Below are positions 1-5,573 of a stretch of 8,825 bases of DNA, one piece after another; position 1 is the stretch's first letter; each line of letters starts with the position of its first letter. The DNA is from Pseudomonadota bacterium (lineage in GTDB: Bacteria; Pseudomonadota; Gammaproteobacteria; Xanthomonadales; Xanthomonadaceae). The stretch spans positions 1-8,825 of the forward strand of contig JAEXRB010000213.1 in NCBI GenBank assembly GCA_023438325.1, given 5' to 3'. Position numbers and translations under genes: made by a program. The notes under the pieces are model-generated. The model was not told the DNA's origin. It searched no databases and saw only the letters and a program-made list of their open reading frames with translations.

Positions 1-557
1 TCGCGCTCGATCTTTTGATCGACGGAAAGGCCAGCCGTCCCGGCGTCTGCAACGCGCTGGAAACCCTGCTGGTGCATCGCGCCGTGGCCGATGCCTTCCT
101 GCCGCGTGCGGTGCGGGCCTTGCGTGAGCGTGGCGTGGAACTGCGCGGTGATGCGGCTGCGCGCGAGCGTGTGCCCGATATGGCTGCGGCCCACGATGAC
201 GATTACGCCGCCGAGTTTCTCGATCTGATCCTGTCCATCCGCGTCGTGGATGATGTCGAGCAAGCCATCGCCCATATCCGCCGTTTCGGTTCGGATCACA
301 CCGAAGTCATCGCCACCCGAAATGATGCCGTCGCAAACCGTTTCATCGCCGCGATGCGCAGCGCCGTGGTGATGGTCAACGCCTCCTCGCGTTTTTCCGA
401 CGGTGGCGAATTGGGGCTGGGTGCGGAAATCGGAATTTCCACCACGCGCTTGCACGCCTACGGCCCGATGGGCGCCGAATCGCTCACCGTGGAGCGATTC
501 GTGGTGCAAGGGGAAGGGCAGGTGCGGCATCCGCAAAGTCGCCTGCGCGGGGCTTGA
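1..557 (+). CDS. proA: Gamma-glutamyl phosphate reductase, C-terminal part (5' end outside window)
   Basis: This is the last 184 codons of a gene that enters from the left edge; the reading frame begins at base 3. ProA reduces gamma-glutamyl phosphate to glutamate semialdehyde with NADPH, the second step of proline synthesis in the cytosol. The fragment carries the family's active-site block RPGVCNALETLLVH, with the presumed catalytic cysteine at bases 48-50. Near the end it has the conserved ASSRFSDGGELGLGAEIGIST block and the GPMGAESLT segment typical of the ProA C-terminus. Full-length ProA is usually about 415-420 residues, so a little under half is present. The stop TGA at 555-557 lies inside a sigma-32-like -35 element for the next gene. 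ProA is normally found near proB or other proline genes; its place next to grpE is noted as a finding. Function is secure from the sequence; the upstream part cannot be checked. Confidence 0.95.
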   Translation, partial: ALDLLIDGKASRPGVCNALETLLVHRAVADAFLPRAVRALRERGVELRGDAAARERVPDMAAAHDDDYAAEFLDLILSIRVVDDVEQAIAHIRRFGSDHTEVIATRNDAVANRFIAAMRSAVVMVNASSRFSDGGELGLGAEIGISTTRLHAYGPMGAESLTVERFVVQGEGQVRHPQSRLRGA

Positions 558-580
558 ATCCGCCCGATCCGGCCCAATAC
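553..580 (+). promoter_or_regulatory. Sigma-32-like heat-shock promoter for grpE
   Basis: CTTGAA at 553-558 is followed after 14 bp by CCCAATAC at 573-580, a fair match to the sigma-32 pattern CTTGAA / CCCCATTT with 13-17 bp spacing. The -35 element contains the proA stop codon. Transcription would start near 587, giving a grpE leader of about 65 nt. The same arrangement upstream of dnaK supports the call. It is a pattern match only. Confidence 0.55.
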
Positions 581-603
581 AGCCGGCACTTGATGAAACC
601 CCC

Positions 604-630
604 GAAGCGTCGGCTTGGCGCTTCCTCCTT
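604..630 (+). terminator. Stem-loop with pyrimidine tail in the grpE leader (weak terminator or attenuator)
   Basis: GAAGCGTC at 604-611 can pair with GGCGCTTC at 617-624 (8 bp including one G-U pair, 5-nt loop). It is followed by CTCCTTGTTT, which is T-rich but not a clean T run. It may be a weak terminator for proA, or a leader hairpin on the grpE transcript, since it lies downstream of the predicted heat-shock start site and 27 nt before the start codon. Confidence 0.3.
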
Positions 631-651
631 GTTTGCTGCCGGGATGACATG

Positions 652-1158
652 ATGAACAGCGATACCGAACATTCTGCTGCGCCGGAACAGCCGGCCTCCG
701 ATGCCCTTGATCTGGAAGCGCGCGTGGAAGAGCTGGAACAACAGCTCGGACAGGTGCGCGACGAGCAACTGCGCGAGCGCGCCGAGCTGGAAAACCAGCG
801 CCGCCGCCTGATTCGCGATGTGGAGCAGGCGCGCAAGTTCGCCAACGAAAAATTGCTGGCCGAACTGTTGCCGGTGTTTGACAGCCTGGAGGCCGGGCTG
901 GCTGCCGAAGGCGAAGTGGAGCGGTTGCGCGAAGGCATGGAGCTGACTTTGCGGCAACTGCGCCGTGTGGCCGAATCCAGTGGCCTTTCGATGCTCGACC
1001 CGGCTGGCGAGGCGTTCAATCCCGAATGGCATCAGGCCATGAGCATGGTGCCCGCGCCCGATCATGCGCCCGGCTCGGTGGTGCAGGTGTATCAGAAGGG
1101 TTATGTGCTCAACGAGCGCCTGCTGCGTCCGGCGCTGGTGGTGGTGGCTGCCGAGTGA
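652..1158 (+). CDS. grpE: GrpE, nucleotide exchange factor of DnaK
   Basis: GrpE is the cytosolic homodimeric factor that drives ADP release from DnaK. The product has 168 residues. An acidic N-terminus is followed by a long charged helix (about residues 21-65, heptad-like EARVEELEQQL) that would form the dimer coiled coil. Next come the ANEKLLAELLPVFDSLE helix (64-80), the FNPEWHQAM block (122-130) and the C-terminal signature VVQVYQKGYVLNERLLRPALV (143-163). It is shorter than E. coli GrpE (197 residues), mainly at the N-terminus. Two adjacent ATG codons occur at 649 and 652. The only SD-like element, GGGA at 641-644, is 4 nt from the first and 7 nt from the second, so 652 is preferred; starting at 649 adds one Met. 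The frame stays open upstream to 403, but that part overlaps proA and shows no family similarity. dnaK follows after 127 bp with its own promoter. Confidence 0.96.
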   Translation: MNSDTEHSAAPEQPASDALDLEARVEELEQQLGQVRDEQLRERAELENQRRRLIRDVEQARKFANEKLLAELLPVFDSLEAGLAAEGEVERLREGMELTLRQLRRVAESSGLSMLDPAGEAFNPEWHQAMSMVPAPDHAPGSVVQVYQKGYVLNERLLRPALVVVAAE

Positions 1159-1204
1159 TGCCGTCGGGGCGCGTGAAGAAATCGTGAAAATCTCAGCACC
1201 CGAC

Positions 1205-1233
1205 CCTTGAAGCGCCTTTCCAAACCCTTACAT
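1205..1233 (+). promoter_or_regulatory. Sigma-32-like heat-shock promoter for dnaK
   Basis: CCTTGAA at 1205-1211 and CCCTTACAT at 1225-1233, spaced 13 bp, resemble a sigma-32 promoter. A sigma-70 reading (TTGAAG, 16 bp, TACATA) is also possible on the same bases, so dual use cannot be excluded. The predicted start near 1240 gives a leader of about 45 nt. No CIRCE inverted repeat is present in this gap. Confidence 0.6.
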
Positions 1234-1245
1234 ACATTTCAGTTC

Positions 1246-1259
1246 CGGTCGAAAGGCCG
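1246..1259 (+). other. Short GNRA-capped hairpin at the 5' end of the dnaK leader
   Basis: CGGTC (1246-1250) pairs with GGCCG (1255-1259), including one G-U pair, around a GAAA tetraloop. It would lie within a few bases of the predicted mRNA 5' end and 12 nt before the strong SD (GGAGGA, 1272-1277). It may protect the mRNA end. The SD itself is not sequestered, which argues against a simple RNA thermometer. Confidence 0.3.
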
Positions 1260-1285
1260 ATAAAAATCTCTGGAGGAAATACATC

Positions 1286-3199
1286 ATGGGCAAGATCATC
1301 GGTATCGACCTGGGTACCACCAATTCCTGCGTCGCCGTCATGGAAGGCGGCAAGGCGCGCGTGATCGAAAATGCCGAGGGCGACCGCACCACGCCGTCCA
1401 TCGTGGCCTACACCAAGGAGGCCGAGGTGCTGGTAGGCGCAAGCGCCAAGCGCCAGGCCGTCACCAATCCTAAAAATACCTTCTATGCCGTCAAGCGCCT
1501 GATCGGTCGCAAGTTCACCGATGCCGAAGTGCAGAAGGACATCGCGCACGTGCCTTACGGCATCCTGGCGCATGACAACGGCGATGCCTGGGTTTCCACG
1601 GCCGACGGCAAGAAGATGGCACCGCAGCAGATTTCCGCCGAAGTGCTGACCAAGATGAAGAAAACCGCGGAAGCCTTCCTCGGCGAAACCGTCACCGAAG
1701 CAGTCATCACGGTGCCGGCGTACTTCAACGATTCGCAGCGCCAGGCCACCAAGGATGCGGGCCGCATCGCGGGTCTGGAAGTCAAGCGCATCATCAACGA
1801 GCCGACTGCCGCCGCATTGGCCTATGGCATGGACAAATCCGGCGCTGCCGATCGCAAGATCGCGGTATATGACCTGGGTGGCGGCACCTTCGACGTGTCC
1901 ATCATCGAGATTGCCGAAATCGATGGCGAAAAGCAGTTTGAAGTGCTGGCGACCAACGGCGACACCTTCCTGGGTGGCGAGGACTTCGACAATCGCGTGA
2001 TCGAGTATCTGGTGGAGGAGTTCAAGAAGGATGCAGGTCTCGACCTGCGCAAGGATCCGCTTGCCCTGCAGCGCCTCAAGGATGCTGCCGAGCGCGCCAA
2101 GATCGAGCTGTCGTCCGCGCAGCAGACCGAAGTGAACCTGCCGTACATCACTGCCGATGCCAGCGGCCCGAAGCACCTGGCGATCAAGCTCACCCGCGCC
2201 AAGCTCGAAGCGCTGGTGGATGACTTGGTCAAGCGCACCATCGAGCCGTGCAAGACCGCGCTCAAGGATGCTGGCCTGCGGGTTTCCGATATCGCCGACG
2301 TGATTCTCGTGGGCGGCCAGACCCGCATGCCCAAGGTGCAGCAGGCTGTCACCGAGTTCTTCGGCAAGGAGCCGAAGAAGGACGTGAACCCGGACGAAGC
2401 CGTGGCATTGGGCGCGGCGGTGCAGGGCGGCGTGCTGGCGGGCGATGTGAAGGACGTGCTGCTGCTCGACGTGACCCCGCTGAGCCTGGGCATCGAAACC
2501 CAGGGCGGCGTGTTCACCAAGCTGATCGAGAAGAACACCACCATCCCGACCAAGGCTGCGCAGATCTTCTCCACCGCCGAGGACAACCAGACCGCCGTCA
2601 CCGTGCACGTGTTGCAGGGCGAGCGTGAGCAGGCTCGCTTCAACAAGAGCCTGGCCAAGTTCGACCTTTCGGGCATCGAAGCGGCACCGCGCGGCATGCC
2701 GCAGGTGGAAGTGACCTTCGACATCGACGCCAACGGCATCCTGCATGTCTCGGCCAAGGACAAGAAGACCGGCAAGGAACAGAAGATCGAGATCAAGGCC
2801 GGCTCGGGCTTGTCCGAGGAAGAAATCCAGAAGATGGTGCGCGACGCCGAGCTCAATCGCGAAGAAGACCAGAAGTTCCACGCACTGGTGGATGCGCGCA
2901 ACAAGGCCGATGCCGTGCTGCATGCCACTCGCAGTGCGCTCAAGGAACACGGCGACAAGGTGCCGGGCGATGTGATCGGCCGTGTGGAAGCGGCGGTGTC
3001 GGATCTGGAAGGCGTGGCCAAGGGCGATGACAAGGATCAGATCGAAGCCAAGACCCGCGTGCTGGAAGAAGCCGCACAATCGCTGCTGGCGGCCGCACAG
3101 GCCGGCGCGGGCGGGGCGCAGCCCGAGGCGCAGGCAAGCGGCAATGACGACGTGGTCGATGCCGAGTTCACCGAGGTCAAGGATGACAACAAGCCCTGA
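1286..3199 (+). CDS. dnaK: DnaK, Hsp70 chaperone
   Basis: DnaK is the ATP-dependent Hsp70 of the cytosol. It binds exposed hydrophobic segments and cycles with DnaJ (ATPase stimulation) and GrpE (ADP release). The product has 637 residues, matching the usual 638 or so. The nucleotide-binding domain spans about 1-387, with IDLGTTNS at 7-14, the phosphate loop DLGGGTFDVS at 197-206 and the LVGGQTRMPKV block at 341-351. The conserved interdomain linker VLLLDVTPL is at 391-399. The substrate-binding beta domain and helical lid follow, then a Gly/Ala/Gln-rich stretch (about 602-620) and the conserved acidic tail DDVVDAEFTEVKDD (621-634). The start is firm: GGAGGA at 1272-1277 is 8 nt upstream of the ATG and the N-terminus MGKIIGIDLG is canonical. 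Expression is probably heat-inducible from the sigma-32-like promoter at 1205-1233. A strong terminator-like hairpin follows before dnaJ. Confidence 0.99.
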   Translation: MGKIIGIDLGTTNSCVAVMEGGKARVIENAEGDRTTPSIVAYTKEAEVLVGASAKRQAVTNPKNTFYAVKRLIGRKFTDAEVQKDIAHVPYGILAHDNGDAWVSTADGKKMAPQQISAEVLTKMKKTAEAFLGETVTEAVITVPAYFNDSQRQATKDAGRIAGLEVKRIINEPTAAALAYGMDKSGAADRKIAVYDLGGGTFDVSIIEIAEIDGEKQFEVLATNGDTFLGGEDFDNRVIEYLVEEFKKDAGLDLRKDPLALQRLKDAAERAKIELSSAQQTEVNLPYITADASGPKHLAIKLTRAKLEALVDDLVKRTIEPCKTALKDAGLRVSDIADVILVGGQTRMPKVQQAVTEFFGKEPKKDVNPDEAVALGAAVQGGVLAGDVKDVLLLDVTPLSLGIETQGGVFTKLIEKNTTIPTKAAQIFSTAEDNQTAVTVHVLQGEREQARFNKSLAKFDLSGIEAAPRGMPQVEVTFDIDANGILHVSAKDKKTGKEQKIEIKAGSGLSEEEIQKMVRDAELNREEDQKFHALVDARNKADAVLHATRSALKEHGDKVPGDVIGRVEAAVSDLEGVAKGDDKDQIEAKTRVLEEAAQSLLAAAQAGAGGAQPEAQASGNDDVVDAEFTEVKDDNKP

Positions 3200-3235
3200 T
3201 CCTGCCGGGCATTTGCATCCCGCCATGATCTGATC

Positions 3236-3269
3236 GAACGGGAGCGGAGCAGTCCGCTCCCGTTCTTTT
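3236..3269 (+). terminator. Strong intrinsic terminator between dnaK and dnaJ
   Basis: A perfect 13-bp stem (3236-3248 with 3253-3265) encloses a GCAG tetraloop and is followed directly by TTTT (3266-3269). The stem is GC-rich towards the loop. Its place 36 bp after the dnaK stop and 31 bp before the dnaJ start suggests that it ends most dnaK transcripts and lets a fraction through to dnaJ. The T run is short, so partial termination is likely. Confidence 0.85.
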
Positions 3270-3300
3270 CAAGCCGATACCGGAAGCGACCTTTGCAACG

Positions 3301-4428
3301 ATGAGCAAGCGCGATTACTACGAAGTCCTCGGCGTGGCGAAAACCGCCAGCGATGACGATCTGAAAAAAGCCTATCGCCGTTGTGCGATGAAACATCATC
3401 CCGATCGCAACCCCGGCGATGCCCGGGCCGAAGCTGCGTTCAAGGAATGCAAGGAAGCCTATGAAGTGCTGTCGGATGCGGCCAAGCGGCGTGTGTATGA
3501 CCAGCACGGTCATGCCGCATTCGAAGCCGGCATGGGCGGCGGCGGTCACGGTGGCGGGCCGGATTTCGGCGATATTTTCGGCGATATTTTCGGCGACATC
3601 TTCGGTGGTGGCCGTGGTCGCCAGCAGCAGGCACGGCGCGGTGCCGACCTGCGTTACGTGATCGAGCTGGATCTGGAGGAAGCCGTCTTCGGCATCGAGC
3701 GCACCATCGAAGTGCCGACACTGGCCTCTTGCGGTGCCTGCAAGGGTTCCGGCTCCAAGGACGGCAAGACCGATACCTGTTCCACTTGCCGCGGTCATGG
3801 CCGGGTGCGGATGCAGCAGGGCATCTTCTCGGTGCAGCAGGCGTGCCCGGCGTGTGGTGGCAGTGGCCGTGAAGTGGTCAACCCCTGTGACGATTGCGAC
3901 GGGCAAGGACGAATCGAAAAGGAAAAGACGCTGCAGGTGAAGATTCCTGCCGGCGTGGATACCGGCGATCGCATTCGCCTGGCAGGCGAGGGCGAGGCGG
4001 GCCCGGCGGGTACCCAGCCGGGTGATCTTTATGTGGAAGTGAGGGTGCGCGAGCACAACATCTTCCAGCGCGATGGCGATGATCTCTACTGTGAGTTGCC
4101 GATCCGCCTCTCGCAGGCAGCGCTCGGTGCGGAGATCGACGTGCCCACGCTCGATGGTTCGGTGCAGGTGAAGATTCCCGCCGAAACCCAGACCGGCAAA
4201 CTGTTCCGACTGCGCGGCAAGGGCGTCAAATCGGTCCGCAGTCATGCGCCAGGCGATCTGATGTGTCGAGTCGTGGTGGAAACGCCGGTCAATCTCACGC
4301 GGCGACAGCGTGAGTTGCTGGAGGAGTTCGAAAACACCTTCGAGGGCGATGGCGCGCGTGCCCACTCACCGCGTTCGAGCACGTTCCTCGATGGGGTCAA
4401 GGCGTTCTGGACGAAAATGACATCCTGA
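3301..4428 (+). CDS. dnaJ: DnaJ, Hsp40 co-chaperone
   Basis: DnaJ delivers unfolded substrates to DnaK and stimulates its ATPase. The product is a complete 375-residue type I DnaJ. It has a J domain (1-70) with HPD at 33-35, and a Gly/Phe-rich linker (about 78-104) holding three GDIF units at 90-101. The zinc-binding region has all four CxxCxGxG repeats, beginning at Cys144, Cys160, Cys182 and Cys196. The C-terminal substrate-binding domains include KIPAGVDTGDRIRLAGEGEAG (214-234) and the VVVETPV block. The start is set by the canonical N-terminus MSKRDYYEVLGV, although no SD sits at normal distance: GGAAG at 3282-3286 is 14 nt from the ATG. No promoter is evident in the 31 bp after the upstream terminator, so expression probably depends on readthrough from dnaK, giving less DnaJ than DnaK. 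Confidence 0.98.
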   Translation: MSKRDYYEVLGVAKTASDDDLKKAYRRCAMKHHPDRNPGDARAEAAFKECKEAYEVLSDAAKRRVYDQHGHAAFEAGMGGGGHGGGPDFGDIFGDIFGDIFGGGRGRQQQARRGADLRYVIELDLEEAVFGIERTIEVPTLASCGACKGSGSKDGKTDTCSTCRGHGRVRMQQGIFSVQQACPACGGSGREVVNPCDDCDGQGRIEKEKTLQVKIPAGVDTGDRIRLAGEGEAGPAGTQPGDLYVEVRVREHNIFQRDGDDLYCELPIRLSQAALGAEIDVPTLDGSVQVKIPAETQTGKLFRLRGKGVKSVRSHAPGDLMCRVVVETPVNLTRRQRELLEEFENTFEGDGARAHSPRSSTFLDGVKAFWTKMTS

Positions 4429-4441
4429 GCCGTGCGGGTGT

Positions 4442-4459
4442 GAGGCGTTGACGCGCCTC
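4442..4459 (+). terminator. Weak hairpin after dnaJ
   Basis: GAGGCG (4442-4447) pairs with CGCCTC (4454-4459) around a 6-nt loop, 13 bp after the dnaJ stop. It is followed by CATCTTGC, which lacks a real T run. It may be a weak terminator or an mRNA 3'-end stabiliser. Confidence 0.3.
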
Positions 4460-4517
4460 CATCTTGCGCAGACGCCGTGTGCCGGAGTGTCATCCCGGCT
4501 CATGGAGGAATCCCTTC

Positions 4518-4543
4518 GTGCCGACAGGCACCGCGAGGGTGCC
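4518..4543 (+). promoter_or_regulatory. Alternative hairpins in the dapB leader
   Basis: The central segment GGCAC(C) at 4527-4532 can pair either with GTGCC upstream (4518-4522, 4-nt loop GACA) or with GGTGCC downstream (4538-4543, 5-nt loop GCGAG). The two stems share the same strand and exclude each other. The element ends 26 nt before the dapB ATG. It does not resemble the lysine riboswitch, which is much larger. A regulatory role is only inferred. Confidence 0.3.
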
Positions 4544-4569
4544 GCATCAGCCTTGCAGGAAACCACGCC

Positions 4570-5280
4570 ATGTCCATCCGCTTGATGATCCACGGTGCTT
4601 CCGGTCGCATGGGCCACGCGTTGCTGCGGCTATGCGCTGAATATCCCCCGTTGCAACTGGTCGCCGCGGTGGCCGGACGCCACGCCCCGAGCATCGAGGG
4701 CGTGCCTGGTTTCACCGCCGCGCAACTGGATCAGGTTCCGTCGTTCGATGTGTGCATCGACTTCAGCTTGCCGGAAGCCTTCGATCCGATGCTTGCTTGC
4801 TGCGTCGAGCGCGGCACCGCGCTGGTCAGCGGTACCACCGGTCTGAGCGAATCGCAGGTGGCGCGCCTGGATGCGGCTGCGGCGCATGTCCCGGTGCTGT
4901 GGGCAGCCAACTTCAGCCTCGGTGTGGCGATACTTTCCGATCTGGTGCGCCGCGCCGCACAGGCCTTGCCGCAGTGGCAGCGCGATATCGTCGAAACCCA
5001 CCACATCCACAAGCAGGACGCGCCCTCCGGTACGGCACTGGCGCTGGGCCGGGCGGTGGTCGAAGGCGGCGGCCCGGAGCCGCATTACGCCAGCCTGCGC
5101 GCTGGCGACATCGTCGGCGAGCATCTGGTGCAGTTCACCGGCATGGGCGAGCGCATCGAATTGACCCATCGCGCCACCAACCGCGACATCTTCGCGCGCG
5201 GCGCGCTGCATTGCGCAGCCGAACTGGCAGGAAGGCCGGCGGCACGTTATTCGGTGATGGATTTGTTGGTGGCGAAATAG
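4570..5280 (+). CDS. dapB: 4-hydroxy-tetrahydrodipicolinate reductase
   Basis: DapB reduces the dihydrodipicolinate-level intermediate with NAD(P)H in the diaminopimelate pathway, which feeds both lysine and peptidoglycan synthesis. The product has 236 residues, shorter than E. coli DapB (273). The N-terminal Rossmann fold carries the nucleotide-binding loop GASGRMG (9-15), and SGTTG (88-92) marks the conserved loop before the substrate domain. The family's active-site signature is intact as ETHHIHKQDAPSGTA (142-156), with the His144/His145 pair and Lys148 in the catalytic positions. The distal GEH-VQF-GMGERIELTHRA-NRDIFARGAL region (183-213) also fits. The start is chosen at 4570 because AGGA at 4557-4560 lies 9 nt upstream and MSIRLMIHGASG is the typical N-terminus. 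The frame is open back to 4477, but that extension is not conserved in character and spans the leader hairpins. It may be co-transcribed with dnaJ or have its own start in the 141-bp gap; no clear promoter was found. Confidence 0.96.
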   Translation: MSIRLMIHGASGRMGHALLRLCAEYPPLQLVAAVAGRHAPSIEGVPGFTAAQLDQVPSFDVCIDFSLPEAFDPMLACCVERGTALVSGTTGLSESQVARLDAAAAHVPVLWAANFSLGVAILSDLVRRAAQALPQWQRDIVETHHIHKQDAPSGTALALGRAVVEGGGPEPHYASLRAGDIVGEHLVQFTGMGERIELTHRATNRDIFARGALHCAAELAGRPAARYSVMDLLVAK

Positions 5281-5573
5281 CGCCTGTTGCCTTCCGGGTG
5301 TTGTTGCCGTCGTTCCGTGCATCGGATCGAGTTTCGGGATGCCCTTCCGTTGTGAAGGTGTGGACGCAATGGCCGGCGCTTGTTTTGGTGGAACCGGCTT
5401 GAGGTGGTTGCTCTGCCGCATGCGCTACGGCAAGGATGCGATGTGAGTCCTGGCTGACAGGTTTTGGCCGGCCATCTTTGGTCTCGGGCCGGCAACCGGT
5501 AAACTCGGCGTTTTCTCGCGCTGCGGCGGGCCATGGGTCTGTCGTGGCGTTTTGTTTATCGACAGGATCGAAC
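5281..5573 (+). other. Intergenic region dapB to E1 dehydrogenase
   Basis: This 293-bp gap holds no convincing gene. An open frame in phase with the downstream gene runs back to 5436 but reads as non-conserved, low-quality sequence. No T-tailed terminator for dapB was found; a short hairpin (TGCCG 5414-5418 with CGGCA 5428-5432) lacks a T run. Its right half contains an inverted repeat and a candidate promoter, listed separately. Confidence 0.6.
5467..5505 (+). promoter_or_regulatory. Candidate promoter with a 7-bp inverted repeat, upstream of the E1 gene
   Basis: GCCGGCC (5467-5473) and GGCCGGC (5487-5493) form an inverted repeat with a 13-bp spacer, so the arms are 20 bp apart (about two helical turns). 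A weak sigma-70-like pair lies across it: TTTGGT (5477-5482), 17 bp, TAAACT (5500-5505). The -35 match is poor. An operator over a promoter is a reasonable reading, but G/C-only arms are common by chance in GC-rich DNA. Confidence 0.25.

Noticed and set aside
403..648. Upstream extension of the grpE frame
   Set aside because: It overlaps proA in another frame and the added residues have no GrpE character; starts at 649/652 agree with the family N-terminus.
1159..1285. CIRCE operator in the dnaK leader
   Set aside because: No TTAGCACTC/GAGTGCTAA arms are present; the nearest string, CAGCACCC, has no partner.
1193..3226. 677-codon open frame on the - strand opposite dnaK
   Set aside because: It lies antisense to the strongly conserved dnaK gene. 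Its composition (His/Leu/Arg/Gly-rich) is what the complement of GC-rich DnaK codons gives, and no start signal or domain is visible. Long antisense frames opposite dnaK are a known artefact.
3265..3273. CTTGAAAAG on the - strand, as a sigma-32 -35 element
   Set aside because: No CCC-rich -10 element follows at 13-17 bp, there is no - strand gene, and the bases are part of the terminator tail.
3568..3603. Three tandem 12-bp GDIF units in dnaJ, as a possible unstable repeat
   Set aside because: A similar DIFGDVFGDIF run occurs in the Gly/Phe linker of E. coli DnaJ, so this is normal family sequence.
3037..4365. 442-codon open frame on the - strand opposite dnaJ
   Set aside because: It spans the dnaK end, the terminator and dnaJ, with no recognisable domain; explained as a codon-bias shadow.
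5436..5573. Upstream extension of the E1 frame by 46 codons
   Set aside because: It crosses the candidate promoter and inverted repeat. The 5574 ATG has a better-placed SD, and the extension has no family-like sequence.
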